In this document: piece by piece, positions 11,201-22,683 of the stretch
How the letters are laid out: the number at the start of each line of letters is the position of its first letter
Position numbering within the stretch: the first letter of the stretch is position 1
Assembly (NCBI RefSeq): GCF_002127325.2
Contig: NC_035440.2
Coordinates: 75,084,464 to 75,148,463 of the forward strand
Length of the DNA stretch: 64,000 nucleotides
DNA from: Helianthus annuus
Taxonomy: Eukaryota; Streptophyta; Magnoliopsida; Asterales; Asteraceae
Direction: 5' to 3'
Program-made: the position numbers and the translations under genes
Notes under the pieces: model-generated
Seen by the model: only the letters and a program-made list of their open reading frames with translations
Database searches by the model: none
What the model was told of the DNA's origin: nothing

Positions 11201-12915
11201 AATTATACCACGCACGACTTGGAGTTAGGCGCAGTGGTATTTGCGTTGAAGATCTGGCGACATTATTTGTATGGTACGCGATGTAGAATCTTCACTGATC
11301 ATAAGAGCCTGCAACACATATTCGACCAAAAGGAGCTCAACATGAGACAAAGATGTTGGGTAGAGCTGTTGAACGACTACGACTGTGAAATCAAGTATCA
11401 TCCAGGGAAGGCAAATGTGGTCGCCGATGCCCTAAGTCGAAAAGAAAGGATCAAGCCCATAAGGGTTAGGGCTTTGGAAATGATCGTCCAGACAGACCTC
11501 TCATTGCGCATTCATGCCGTGCAGAGAGAAGCTCTGAAGGAAAGGAATATTGAGGACGAGTATCTCCTTGGGATGGAGAAGCAGTTGGTACCAAACGAGG
11601 AAGGAACTTTATGCTTCATGAAACGAATTTGGGTTCCTCTGTTTGGTGGGTTGAGAAAGGTCATTTTCAATGAAGCTCACAAATCGCGGTACTCAATTCA
11701 TCCAGGAGCGGATAAGATGTACCAAGATCTTAAGGATTTCTACTGGTGGCCTAGGATGAAAGGCGATGTTGCGGTATATGTTAGCAAGTGTTTAACGTGC
11801 GCCAAGGTAAAAGTCGAATATCAAAAGCCTTCAGGTCTACTGCAGCAACCTGAAATACCCAAATGGAAATGGGAACAAATTTCAATGGATTTCGTAACAA
11901 AACTGCCAAGGACGCCCAAAGGTCACGATACTATTTGGTAATAGTAGACCGTCTAACGAAATCTGCGCATTTCTTGCCAATCAGGGAAAAGACAAGAAGA
12001 GTAAACCAGCTGAGATATACATGGGAGAGATCGTTGCACATCATGGAGTGCCTCTCTCAATCATCTCTGACAGAGACGGAAGATTTGTGTCAAGGATTTG
12101 GCAATCCTTTCAAGAAGCATTCGGATCTCAGCTGAATCTAAGTACAGCTTTTCACCCGCAAACTGATGGACAGAGTGAACAAGCGATTCAGACTTTAGAA
12201 GATATGCTGCGAGCTTGTGTAATGGATTTAGGTGGAAGTTGGGACACTCACCTACCATTGGTCGAATTTTCATACAATAACAGTTATCACGCAAGTATTC
12301 AAGCGATCACCGATTTGCTGGGCTGACGCAGGTGATAGACAACTAGTTGGTCCGGAATTGGTCCAGGAAACGACAGACAAGATTGCACAGATCCGAGAGC
12401 GCATCATGGCGGCTCATGATCGACAAAAGTGTTATGCGGACCGAAGAAGGAAACCTCTGGAATTTGAGGTGCGAGATATGGTTTTATTAAAGGTTTCACC
12501 CTGGAAGGGTGTGACACGCTTTGGAAAGCGTGGAAAGTTGAATCCGTGCTACATTGGCCCATTCAGAATCCTGCAAAGGATTGGGCTTGTAGCATACAAA
12601 TTGGACTTACCCGCTGGACTTAATGGTGTTCATGATACATTCCATGTATCAAACTTGAAGAAGAGTCCAACACAAGAGACCGTAGTCATTCCTGCTGATG
12701 AAGTTCATATTGACGACACACTCCACTTCAATGAAGAACCTGTTGAGGTTACTGACCGGAAGATTAACAAGACACGCAGGAGTAGTGTCAAGCTCGTCAA
12801 ATTTCGATGGAATGCAAGACATGGTCCAGAATTCACGTGGCAACGTGAGGATCGTATGAAAGAAAAGTACCCCCATTTATTTCCAAAGACCCCTGCAACC
12901 AGAAGCAGAACTTAA
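8262..12915 (+). pseudogene. Gag-Pol polyprotein of element A (Ty3/gypsy), with gag intron and several breaks
   Basis: Starts MPPRRDPRMPTTEAE at 8262. A GT-AG intron (8410-8501) is needed to join the N-terminus to the main frame. Gag has two cysteine clusters (about 9227-9312, CDTC...CESCGRN, and [14 protein letters not shown] near 9501). Protease: [10 protein letters not shown] near 9658. [10 protein letters not shown] to [10 protein letters not shown] near 10668. RNase [11 protein letters not shown] and FTDHKSL. Integrase: [15 protein letters not shown] / CLTCAKVK zinc site and ISDRDGRF...GQSEQAIQ of the DDE core. The C-terminus is chromodomain-like. Breaks: in-frame TAG at 10997-10999, a one-base loss near 11940, a frameshift near 11990, and a short deletion at about 12303 removing the segment around the usual APFEALYG. 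It encoded particle assembly, reverse transcription and integration. Now inactive. Confidence 0.88.
8410..8501 (+). other. Probable spliceosomal intron inside gag of element A (92 bp)
   Basis: Exon 1 ends CCCAATG, the intron starts GTAATG and ends TTTGTGCAG, and exon 2 begins GGTGCACTTAC. Splicing (phase 1) gives PPNG-CTYK, matching the uninterrupted NNGTCKYK of element D and YGCSYK of element B at the same point. A CTAAC branch-point-like motif lies 11-15 bases before the acceptor, and an in-frame stop inside makes splicing necessary. Confidence 0.75.
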
Positions 12916-12935
12916 AATTTCGGGACGAAATTTTC

Positions 12936-12952
12936 TTAACCGGGGGAGAAGG
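12936..12952 (+). other. Polypurine tract of element A
   Basis: ACCGGGGGAGAAGG lies directly before the TGACAACCCT start of the 3' LTR. Confidence 0.75.
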
Positions 12953-15900
12953 TGACAACCCTCACAATTCCAGGTATCCGTACTATCAATTAATAATTAA
13001 TTTATGCTTAATAACTGTGCTTGATTACAACTGTGATTAAACTGCTTTCTTTCTTCCAATACATACATACCCATGCATCACATTTTATACTGTCACTCTA
13101 TTATTTACACACAAACATTAGTGACAAACTTGATGCACAAAGCACAGTTAGCAAAGTGAGCGGATAACCCAGAAAACATGCTGACAATGCCAGCACCTAG
13201 ACAGACAATGTTTTTGAGGCCAGTATGAGCCAGAGATAGAATACTACACTAGTAGGGAGTGTAGGGAGGTGAGGACCATAAAACTGCGTCACTAGGTGAT
13301 AATTATAGTGCCCGGAAGTGCCTAAAACATACTTTAAGTGCAGAATTCTGCACTAAATAACCAAAATTCAGCATTTAATAATGCTAGTAAAGTGCAAAAA
13401 CTTGGTAAAATAGTCCTAGATACTTTCCAAAGTGTTGGGAATTAAATGTGTCCCTAAAAGTATTATAAAAGACACTTTAGAGACTAATTTAGCACTTTAA
13501 CAGAACAACACCCAACCGAACAACCGGACTTTACCCGAAACATAAAAATATTGTCAAACACATTGTTTTTACTTTTCTGAGCTAGTTAGGATCCCTGAAC
13601 ACCCTAACACACCTTATATTACATAACACACCTTAATATACTAACTTAACCTTTAAAATCCTAACTAGACTTAGTAACTAGATCAATTGAATCCCAACCC
13701 TATACCCCCCCCCCATCGACGGTCGTGGGATGTGGGGACATCCCCACCATTCTTTTCATTATTTTATTTGATAATGTTGGAGGATAAAGAACATAATACA
13801 TGATGGATAAACATGAAATTGGATTATAAATAAGCACTTAGGGTCTTGAGCATTTATTCACAAACACACATCAAACAAAGCTCTCCTCTCCTTCTCTTCT
13901 CTTTGGTTCGGCCGCCACCACCACACCACCATACCACCACCTTCAAGTCTTTTTCAAGCAATCCATATATATCCAAGCGTGCTAGAGACCGAACAAGTAA
14001 GATTGGTGTACTCGGAAGCTCAAGGACCGCTCTTGTTTTCTTTTATCCATCACTTTTTCGCCTTGTTTCTCCCCAAACCTTGTGCTAGTAGTAAGTGCTT
14101 TAGATCTTCATCTTGTTCATATTCTTGGTGGTTAATAGTAAAAAGAATGGTGAAAATGTAAGAACTCTAAAGAACATAATCAAAGTCTTGAAGTATAAAC
14201 TAACTAGAGATGAAAAATGGTTAAAGTAGTGATGAAATCATGTTGATCTTGTGTTGTTATGCTTTGTGTATGTTGTTTGTTAGATAGAATGTTATGGTTC
14301 ATCACATAGACTTGCTATATCATGATTAAAGACATGAACTAGCAAGATGTTAAGGTTAAAAATGTTATGGATGATGAAATCATCCACACATAAGCTATGA
14401 ACTTGATTACATACATGTTTCTTGAAAAATAAAGATCAAGATAAGTTGTAACCTTGTAGATCTAAAGATCTATGAGTGGTTTTTCGGAAGAACCAAGTGA
14501 AAAGCATGAGTTTTGTTAAAAATGGGATCTTACATTAACTAATCGCATTTTTTGTGAGTAAACAAGTGTAGGAACACTTGTGTAAAAAGAAAATTTCACA
14601 AAGAATTATTTTTGAAAATCATGACTAGAAGTTGTAAATGTTCAAATCCTTTAAAAATACAGTTTTTAAGAAACTAACCACATTTTTAAAGGTAACAAGA
14701 CTCACTAATTATGCTAGTAAGTTACTACTTGCTTTTATAAATATTTCAAGTTCATAAGTTTATGATTTAGACTTATTTTTGTGAAGATTGGTGATTAGAA
14801 ATTGTATATTGTTGAATGATGATTGATTGAATGATTTTACAAAAGAAAATGATATGATAGTAAGCATAGACGCCTCCATTTACAAAGGAAACTCTGGCGA
14901 AATTTTTCTAGAATTTCAACACTTAGAAATATTTTTCTAACAAGAGTTTACAAATATATTTTTAACTTTATTTTTCTAAATGAGCTTCGCCATCATTTTT
15001 ATTTCAAAAATTACCAAGTACCGGAGGTGGATTTTTGTAAATAAAATTTGATAAATATATAATAAAACGCTTGTGTGATTGTTTGTTATTCTGTGCACTA
15101 GATATATTATTTTTAGGGTAAAAAAAATATAACTTGAAAATACCATGAAATTACGACTCCAAAATAATACCAACGCTCTCACAAAATAAATATTTAAGTT
15201 ACACAAATATTGTTGCTTTACGACACGTTAAAACGTAACTTATGTATATTTCGGAAAATACTCTCATACGTATATTTTGATAAAGTATTATTTTGGAAAA
15301 ATGTATGAGGTAAAATATAATATTTTTGGGAAAAATATATATATTTTGGAATTAAAATGTTTTAGACAAGTGATTAAAATATATTTTCTAAGTAGGACTT
15401 AAAATATATTTTTCGGAATTATAAAGCGTACATGTATAAATACCCCCATCCTTGGGAAGGAAATACACTTATAAAATAATTAAGAAGTGTGAATACGAAA
15501 TAGTTGCCTAACTATTTTTCCAAAAACGTTAAACCCTAAGCCAAGGCACGGCCATCCGTCTAATAGGCATTAGTACGTGTAGGTCGTCATGCAGCGGATC
15601 GAGTTTGAGATTGACGTTTCAGGATACGCACATCTGTGAGTTCATGTTCCCCCTTTTCTCTTTATTGTTTTCAGTTTTATACTTCGGGGGTGAAATACAT
15701 GCGACAATTATTACAAACATTTATTACATGGTATGGTTAGCGTAGGGAGGGTTTATACTACTAGATCATGTGGGGGGTGGGTACAACACTTGAGGCCATT
15801 AATCCTCGTTGTTAGGACCAAGGGACACAAGAGTGATAGATCTATTTGGGTGTAGCGAGCCCACACCCGTGAGGCCGGGGCGACCCATAGAGGTGACTGT

Positions 15901-16465
15901 GTCTTCCAACCGAAGTCCGGTAACAAATTTGCTAGGTTTGATATTCCCTGCACTTTATCACAGATACCAGTGGCTTTGCAACCCATTGGTGATCTCTTTT
16001 TCCTTATTGCTACATACCAGGGACTTTTATACATACTTTAAAGGTTTATACATACTCATTTTTACATGAACTCGCTCAACTTTTGTTGATTTTTCAAACT
16101 ACATGTATTTTAGGAAATTAGTGGATCTGGCAAGGTATGCAATCACGTCAAGCTGCGTAAGGAATAATGATGTCATCCGAGTTTAGGAAGTGTGACCCTT
16201 GCCTGGACGGGTTACAAGTCTTAAACCGTGTTTTTAGTCAAGTCTTTTGTCTTATCATATAAACATGTTTTTAATTTATGTCGTGGTTGTATTAAGTCTT
16301 ATGTGTCGACTTTTTTAAAACAATGTTGTCATGGTAACTTTAAAAACTTGATGATTGGATGACTATCATGCATTTTATTATCATATAGAATTGTTGTGAT
16401 TGTGCTATGGTATTAAGAAGTCACACCAAATAAACCCATGCTTCCGCAAAAGCCAGGGTGTGACA
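12953..16465 (+). repeat. 3' LTR of element A (3,513 bp)
   Basis: Starts TGACAACCCTCAC after the polypurine tract and ends GGGTGTGACA, identical to the 5' remnant end. A TATA box is at 13825-13832 (TATAAATA), with a GGGATGT / ACATCCC dyad about 80 bp upstream. The stretch from 13840 on, with CACCACCAC repeats, is transcribed leader rather than a gene. The LTR is homologous to the minus-oriented LTR at 60116-63872. Small open frames within it are chance. Confidence 0.88.
13727..13744. promoter_or_regulatory. Dyad upstream of the A LTR TATA box
   Basis: GGGATGT and ACATCCC arms around a GGGG centre, about 80 bp upstream of the TATA box at 13825. Function inferred from position only. Confidence 0.45.
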
Positions 16466-18262
16466 CGTCCCCTTAAACTTGATTGCATACATGTTCAACT
16501 AATTACAAACTCAATCACCTACATGGATTTTAATGAATTTATTCTTATTCGTGTACGAGCAAGCCCGACGACTGTGGAGAACGCTTCGATTAATCCGAAC
16601 TGCTGCAGACTCAACCGACTATCACTTATATAGATAATTCTACTTATGCCAACACCTTCACACTAACGCTTCCATCGGCCAGTAGCATCACTTTATTACT
16701 ATTTATATCACTGGCGTACGATCAACTACATCCTCACCATTCAATTAATTTGTACGAATGATTCTAAAACAAGGGTATATTACATTAAGTGGAACACATT
16801 GTTGTAAACCATGTTCTGGTATGTTCTTCACATCCTATTTGATTGTTCTAGGATGGATATCACAGTTCTTGTCTAACCCTACCCTTTCCGTGTGAAAGTG
16901 CCAAACTTATGTACAACTTCATCGATCTCTTTGTCTGTACCTATTCCTCTTTGACCGAAAGTTGGTCATCTACTACAACCAACTACAATCAAAATGACAT
17001 TCTGAAATTAAGGGCGTATTGCCTAACTTGAGCGTTCATCCAATCTGCTGGTAAGTTTATTGTATCACCAATTTCATGCAATTATTATTATTTCTTTCTA
17101 GAAGCCTTACATACGATGGCCCTGGTTGGGGCTACATGTGTGTTCCTTGTTGGAACCACTGAAACATACTATCCACTGTAGGTGGAGTAGTACACTTGGA
17201 CTAAACAAAAAACTCTATCATGAAAGTCCCTACATTTTTACCGATTAGATTGCCGGGTGGGCATACGTGGGGTATTAGTTGATAGCGCTATTAGGTTTGA
17301 CAAACCTCACACCGTGGTGGAGTCCGGGCATGAACTTTTAACCTTCACTCTTGCATTAATGTTGATAGACATTAATGAGGGCACAAATGAAATGTCAGCA
17401 TTCGGTACACAGTTTAGTCATATGATGAGGGTTAGCTACCCGAGTCATACATGAATAAAAAACATTGTGAACTTTTTTTCTTAACTAAAATTTGTGAATT
17501 TGTTGACACATTATTGCATGCTTTGAAGGTCGTCAGGTACGACTCGGATGGGAGCTTGCAGCTTGGAGAGTGTCATTGCTTTTGGTTAAACCGTTTACAT
17601 TGTTTTGCTAAATGACTGTGGTTTTCAATTGAGTATGGAGTTTTTTACTTTTGCTTCCGCTGATAACTTAAAATTACGCTTTCCAACTTCTCAAACTATT
17701 ATCGCTATTCATGTTGAATGTGATGGTTAAACGTTTTACAATTAAACTTGAAATGCTTCGACATGATTAATGGCTAGATCCTGGAATGTCACGCGCCTCG
17801 CGGTAAAACCCCGCACGTGAAATTTGAGGGTTTGACAGTCATGACCTTAATTAACACCACTAACCTCCAAGTCAGCGCCATGTCACCCCACTCACAGTCA
17901 CCACTCTATATGTTGTGGTCATGACCCAAACCACCCGGTTTTTTTAAATTTCTTTAATGTTTCTTAACATTTAATTTTTATATTAGTCCGGTTACGCATT
18001 TAATTGTAATAATTAATTTTAATTATCTAATAACAAAAAGAAATAACACATGTAAACTACAATTTTTGAGGTATTGTTGAAAAAAAAACTGTGAAAAAAA
18101 GGGTCAAACACCATGCCTGAGAGGGCCTAATAGCAAAATCTAAAATTACTACTTTTCTTCTATGCCCTTTCTCTTTTTCACCTAAACCTGCAAAAAAAGA
18201 TGGCTCCCTCAAAATGAAACCAGTAAAAACCTCTCCATGTGTGAAACAAAAAATAAAACCTG
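16466..18262. other. Unassigned spacer between elements A and G
   Basis: No retrotransposon domain or host gene could be supported. A possible short splice pair (GTAAG at 17051, TTTCTAG ending 17101) is followed by a few codons with Cys and Trp. A 65-codon frame at 17257-17454 shows no recognised motif. Near 17791-17820 there is a GC-rich patch (CGCGCCTCGCGG). It may hold decayed DNA-transposon sequence, but I cannot name it. Confidence 0.35.
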
Positions 18263-18266
18263 CAAA

Positions 18267-18301
<35 letters not shown>

Positions 18302-18323
18302 ATCGGTAGAGAGAGGGGGGGGG
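18263..18323. repeat. (AAAT)n microsatellite followed by a G9 run
   Basis: About ten tandem AAAT units (18263-18303), then CGGTAGAGA and nine G. A simple sequence repeat. Confidence 0.95.
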
Positions 18324-18808
18324 ACAAAGGTAAAACAAAAAATGAAAAACAAAAGGGTTTGGCTCGGGGTAGCCATCAATTAAACCATGCTAACCACCAT
18401 GGAAACAAGAGGGGGTGTACCGCTTAAACCACGTCTCACGGGGCCAATCACGACCCAACCCACGCCACTCATACCCCATAGTCTTAGAGGTTTTGGGTTT
18501 GTTGGAGTTTGCCAAAAAATCTAAGGTGGCAACATGTTCGGCGTCGGCCCATTGCCGATACCCTAAGTCTAAAGACTCTAATGGCACCCAAACAAGCTCT
18601 TCCAAAACACGATAAAAACATGTGCCACATCACTAATTCTCTATTCTCCTTTGTCTCTCATCGCCGTGGGGACGGACAATTTCATCATCTCCTCCACATA
18701 ACCTCCAACTATCTCAAAAAACAGCCTTTGATAATCATTAACATTAACAAAATTATTTTCTTCCTTTTTACACAGATTTGTTATAACATAGTTTGCTTCA
18801 ATAGGACA
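18324..18808. other. Spacer next to element G
   Basis: No coding signal or repeat boundary recognised. The 3' LTR expected for element G on this side is not visible. Confidence 0.4.
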
Positions 18809-19845
18809 TTAAACAGGTTTACATCCACTCATACCAAACTCATTCAATAAATCCATACAATACTTTCTTTGAATTAAACATGTTCCTTCTTGAGTTTTAG
18901 TGACTTCAATTCCCAGAAAGAACATCAAAAAACCTAAATCTTTGATTTTAATCTCAGACTGTAATAAATTTTTCACATTGTCAATTTCTTGTTTGCTATT
19001 ACCAGTTAGAATGATACCATCCACGTAAACTAGCATAACAACAAACACATTTTCATCAGATTTTATGAACATAGAATAATCACATTTTGACTGATAAAAT
19101 CAATTTTTAAGAGAACGTTTACAAGCTTTTCATTCCATATTCGGGGAGCTTGCTTTAGACCATACAAGGATCTATTTAGTTTGCACACCTTATTAAGATG
19201 ACTATCATTCAGACCTTTAGGCATAGACATATAAACTTCCTCTTTTAAATTTCCATGGAGAAACGCATTGTTTTCGTCTAGTTGATAAAGGGGCCAATCA
19301 TTTTGAACAGATAAGCTAACTATACATCTAATAGTTACCATTTTTACGACAGGGGAAAAAGTTTCATCAAAGTCTATTCTTTCTCTTTGATTGAACCCTT
19401 TAGCTACTAACCTAGATTTGTACCTCTCAACTTCTCCATTCGACTTATATTTAACCCTAAAGATCCACTTATAACCTATAGGTTTTCTCCCCTTAGGAAG
19501 ATCAACAATAGACCAAGTATTATTCTTATGAAGAGCACTAAGCTCTCCATTCATGGCATTCACCCAATTACTATCCTTAATAGCTTCTTGATATGAACTA
19601 AGTTCAAGAATTTTATTAACATTTAAAGCAAAACAAATATTATCAGGAGGTAAGTTAGCATAACTAAAAACTCTCTTGTAACCAAATTTCACCTTGCCTT
19701 CAACCACATAATCACCAAATTTCTTAGGAACAGACACAGACCTAGTGGATTTTCTAGTAGTGGTATGAGTACCCATAGGAAGGTTTGATTCTTTATTGCT
19801 ACTACAAGACTCAACCCTCACAGGATTAGGTTTAGGCTCATACAC
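18809..19845 (-). pseudogene. Copia reverse transcriptase of element G, frameshifted and 3'-truncated
   Basis: The part 19845-19063 has the copia RT start (NWVNAMNGELSALHKNNTWS, KWIFRVKYKSNGEVERYKSR, DETFSPVVKMVTIRCIVSL, YGLKQAPRIW). A one-base shift near 19085 separates it from 19072-18809, which has MLVYVDGIILTGN (the usual catalytic YVDD reads YVDG) and GFLMFFLGIEV. The motif change alone would disable polymerisation. It would have made element cDNA in virus-like particles. Confidence 0.85.
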
Positions 19846-19978
19846 TCATTGATTACCAGCCATGCTATCACTAGAGGATGGTGCTGAGTATCAACAGGAG
19901 GTGTTGATTCACTTGAACTACTTTGTTGTTGAGTCACAGTAGCTGAATCAGTTTCCACCTTCTCATTATCATCGGGAT
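19846..19978 (-). other. Interrupted linker between integrase and RT of element G
   Basis: Serine/threonine-rich coding-like sequence with stops, joining the two flanking frames. No domain. Confidence 0.4.
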
Positions 19979-21487
19979 TTATGTCACTTGAAGATTCATA
20001 AAGATAAAAAAATTATAATTATTTAAAAACTCAGTGTTATCTAGATCAGATTTTGAAAACAACTTAGTTTTATAGGGAAAAACATTTCCATGAAAGCTGA
20101 CATCCCTAGAAAAAATAAATTTCTTCTGATCTAGACTCCAAACTTTGTAACCTTTTTTTAAATTTGAATACCGCAAAAAAGTACATTTTTCAGCTCTTTC
20201 ATCAAGTTTATCAGGATTATTCAAAACAGTAAAGAAGCATAAGCAACCAAAAATCTTCAAGTGACTAAGAGAAGGTTCAAATCCAAAAGGTAACTCATAA
20301 GGCGATTTACCATTTAACACAGAAGAGGGTGTCCTATTAATTAAGTATGAAGCAGTGAGAACACACTCAGACCAGAATTTTAAAGGAACACCTGACTGAA
20401 ACAATAAAGCTCTAGAAACATTGAGTAAGTGTCTATGCTTTCTCTCAACAACACCATTTTGTTGAGGAGTGTAAGCACATGATGTTTGGTGAATAATTTC
20501 ATGTGACTTAACAAAGTTGGACATTTGAGAATTTACAAATTCAGTTCCATTGTCACTCCTAAAAACCTTAATATTTACTTCAAATTGAGTTTTCACAAGA
20601 GTATAAAAACTTTGAATATTTTCAAAAACTTCAACCTTAGATTTCACCAGATACACCCAAACGGACCTAGAATAATCATCCACAACAGTGAGGAAGTATT
20701 TGAATCCTTCTATGCTTGAGACCTTATAGGGATCCCAAATATCTAAGTGAATTAAGTCACCTACTCTAGGAGTTTTATGTTCACTTAAAGGAAAAGAGAC
20801 TATGTGTTGTTTTGCTTTATGACAAACTTCACAAGGTTCAATATTAGTTTTATCAGATTTAAAATTTAAAACATTTAAGACTTGATCAGCAGGATAACCA
20901 AGTCTTGAGTGCCAGAGCTTTATAGTTTCAGCTTTATTAAAATAGGCAATCACATAATTGAAAGAATTACCACAGAAATAAAGACCATCAGTTTGTCTAC
21001 CAGTCACCAGGGTTTTCTTTAAGTACAAATCCTGAATATAACAAGTATCTTCATCAAACACAACCCTTAGTTGATTATCCTTGGCTAATTTATGCACAGA
21101 GATCAAATTAACATAGTATTCAGGGACCACAAAGACATCTCTTAAGATAATAGAGTTGGATAATTTGTAACACCCTATTGTAGTAACTTTGGCATCAGTA
21201 CTATTAGGGTGTTTAACCGTTATATTATAATCAGAAACATCAACTTTATTAAACATATTTTCACTTGACATAATCATGTGCTGATTAGCACCAGAATCAA
21301 TAATCCAACTCATATTATTATGTGACCAAGTTTTACTGTTAAAACAATAAGACCTCTTGTAACAACCTAAAGATGAGATCACATTATGACATCTACCTCC
21401 AACATTTGTCTTAGACCCGTCATCAGTCTTTTTCTCATTAAGCAAAACTAGAAGTTTAGAGAACTGATCTGAAGTAAGAGAGTTCAA
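19979..21487 (-). pseudogene. Copia protease-integrase segment of element G
   Basis: The protease active site is WIIDSGANQHM, about 60 residues in. The pre-integrase zinc region (LWHSRLGY...CEVCHKAKQ) follows. The integrase core has the first Asp in HLDIWDPY, the second in RSDNGTEFVN and Glu in QQNGVVERKHR. The C-terminal region includes LKIFGCLCF. The 502-codon stretch is open but isolated from gag and RT by stops and shifts. The enzyme would insert cDNA into the host chromosome in the nucleus. Confidence 0.88.
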
Positions 21488-22470
21488 AGAATTGCTAACA
21501 GATTTGTCACTTTCAGAGTGATTAACAATACTTTTATAGAAGAATTAGCAGAACTATTAGGCTTAGACCATTGATTGTTATTCTGATTAGGTCGTGGTCT
21601 AAAATTAGATGGGTATCCATGAAGCTCAAAACATTTATCCACCACATGTCCTATTTTATTACAGTGAGTGCACTTCAAGTTGGGATTAGAAATTTTGAAA
21701 AAACGTTTTTTATTTTCACTGAATTGATTAGTTTTAGCAACAAACCCAACATTAGGAACCTTAGAGGAACTATTTGAATCCATATGTGATTCCTCTCTAG
21801 ATATTATACAAAAAGCAGTTTTAACAGTTGGAAGATGATCTATTGTTAAAAGATTTGTTCTAACCAGTTTATAAACGTCATCTAATCCCATCAAGAACTG
21901 CATGAGTTTAATTAAATGATTAAATTCATTGAACTTAGTAGAAGAATGGTAAGTACAAGAAGGCAATTGCAGCATAGCGTCAAATTGTTACCACATAGTA
22001 TTAATTCTGTGATAATATTCAGAAACACTAGTTCCATTTTGACTGACAGAATTAATTTTTTTAAATAAGCCAAATACAACCGAGCCATCTATTTTATTAT
22101 AAGTTTCCTTAAAATCATCCCACACCTCATATGCGAGTTTAGAATAAACTTGACCAACATACAGTTCATCAGAAACAGAGTTCAAAATCCAGGTTAAAAC
22201 AATTGAATTGCACCTATCCCACTGACTAGCTAAGACTTCATCAGTTGTTGACCTTTTACAAGATCAATCAATAAACCCTAATTTATTCTTAGCCATTAAA
22301 GCAAGTTGCATAGCATTTGACCATACCACATATTTTTCTGTTCCTTTCAACTTGATATTAACAACAATAAGACCACTGGAATCCCTGACATGCAAATAAA
22401 GTGGATCACTAGCATCAAGTTTACTAACCAAAGTGACAGATGACTCAAACTTTTCTGTTTTATCCCCCAC
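21484..22470 (-). pseudogene. Copia gag of element G, in three broken frames
   Basis: The N-terminal piece 22470-22264 (DPLYLHVRDSSG...YVVWSNAMQLALMAKNKLGF) is the copia gag N-terminal domain. The middle piece 22185-21988 and the C-terminal piece 21975-21484 carry a zinc knuckle CTHCNKIGHVVDKC. Stops separate the pieces, including one right after GFID. Confidence 0.85.
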
Positions 22471-22683
22471 AGAAAATCAACACAATAAACAAATAAGATA
22501 GTAATGAACACAAGACCAGCAAGTAGGTATAGAAAAACCAAGTCACAGACAGACAATCAACAAGACCAGCAAGTAGATAATCAACAAGACACAAAAAAAC
22601 ATGAATAAATAAACAGAAATCAAGGGTCGGCGAAACTACACAAGTGTTCCCGATCGCTGGTTCGTCACTCAATAGGTGCCAGC
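22471..22683 (-). other. 5' leader of element G up to the C insertion
   Basis: Non-coding, with a repeated AACAAGACCAGCAAGTAG-type motif (two copies near 22510 and 22560). No PBS. The last five bases, CCAGC (22679-22683), are the candidate target duplicate of element C, whose partner is not visible. Confidence 0.45.

Larger units (their letters stand above)
5569..16465 (+). mobile_element. Element A: Ty3/gypsy chromovirus-like LTR retrotransposon, 5' LTR truncated by H
   Basis: The order is LTR remnant, methionine-type PBS, leader with hairpin array, acidic upstream ORF, gag-protease-RT-RNase H-integrase polyprotein, polypurine tract, long 3' LTR. Domain order with integrase last is diagnostic of Ty3/gypsy. 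The long LTR and a C-terminal chromodomain-like tail (EPVEVTDRKINKTRRSSVKLVKFRW) fit a Tekay/Del-type chromovirus. By eye the 235 bp of 5' LTR still present differs from the 3' LTR at about 5 sites plus one indel (about 2%), so it is moderately young, yet already broken by one stop and several frameshifts. Confidence 0.88.
18809..22683 (-). mobile_element. Element G: decayed Ty1/copia retrotransposon without LTRs
   Basis: Domain order on the minus strand is gag, protease, integrase, reverse transcriptase, the order of Ty1/copia. It is cut off in the RT after GCKPV at 18809, so RNase H and 3' LTR are missing. On the upstream side it runs to the LTR of element C at 22684, with no PBS or 5' LTR in between. 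Element C probably inserted in, or removed, its 5' end. Confidence 0.8.

Noticed and set aside
13846..14161. ORFs after the TATA box in the A LTR
   Set aside because: Inside LTR, overlapping frames, low-complexity CACCAC codons, not conserved in LTR E.
17785..17830. Helitron-like GC-rich terminus
   Set aside because: No CTRR end with hairpin and no TC start could be placed, so not called.
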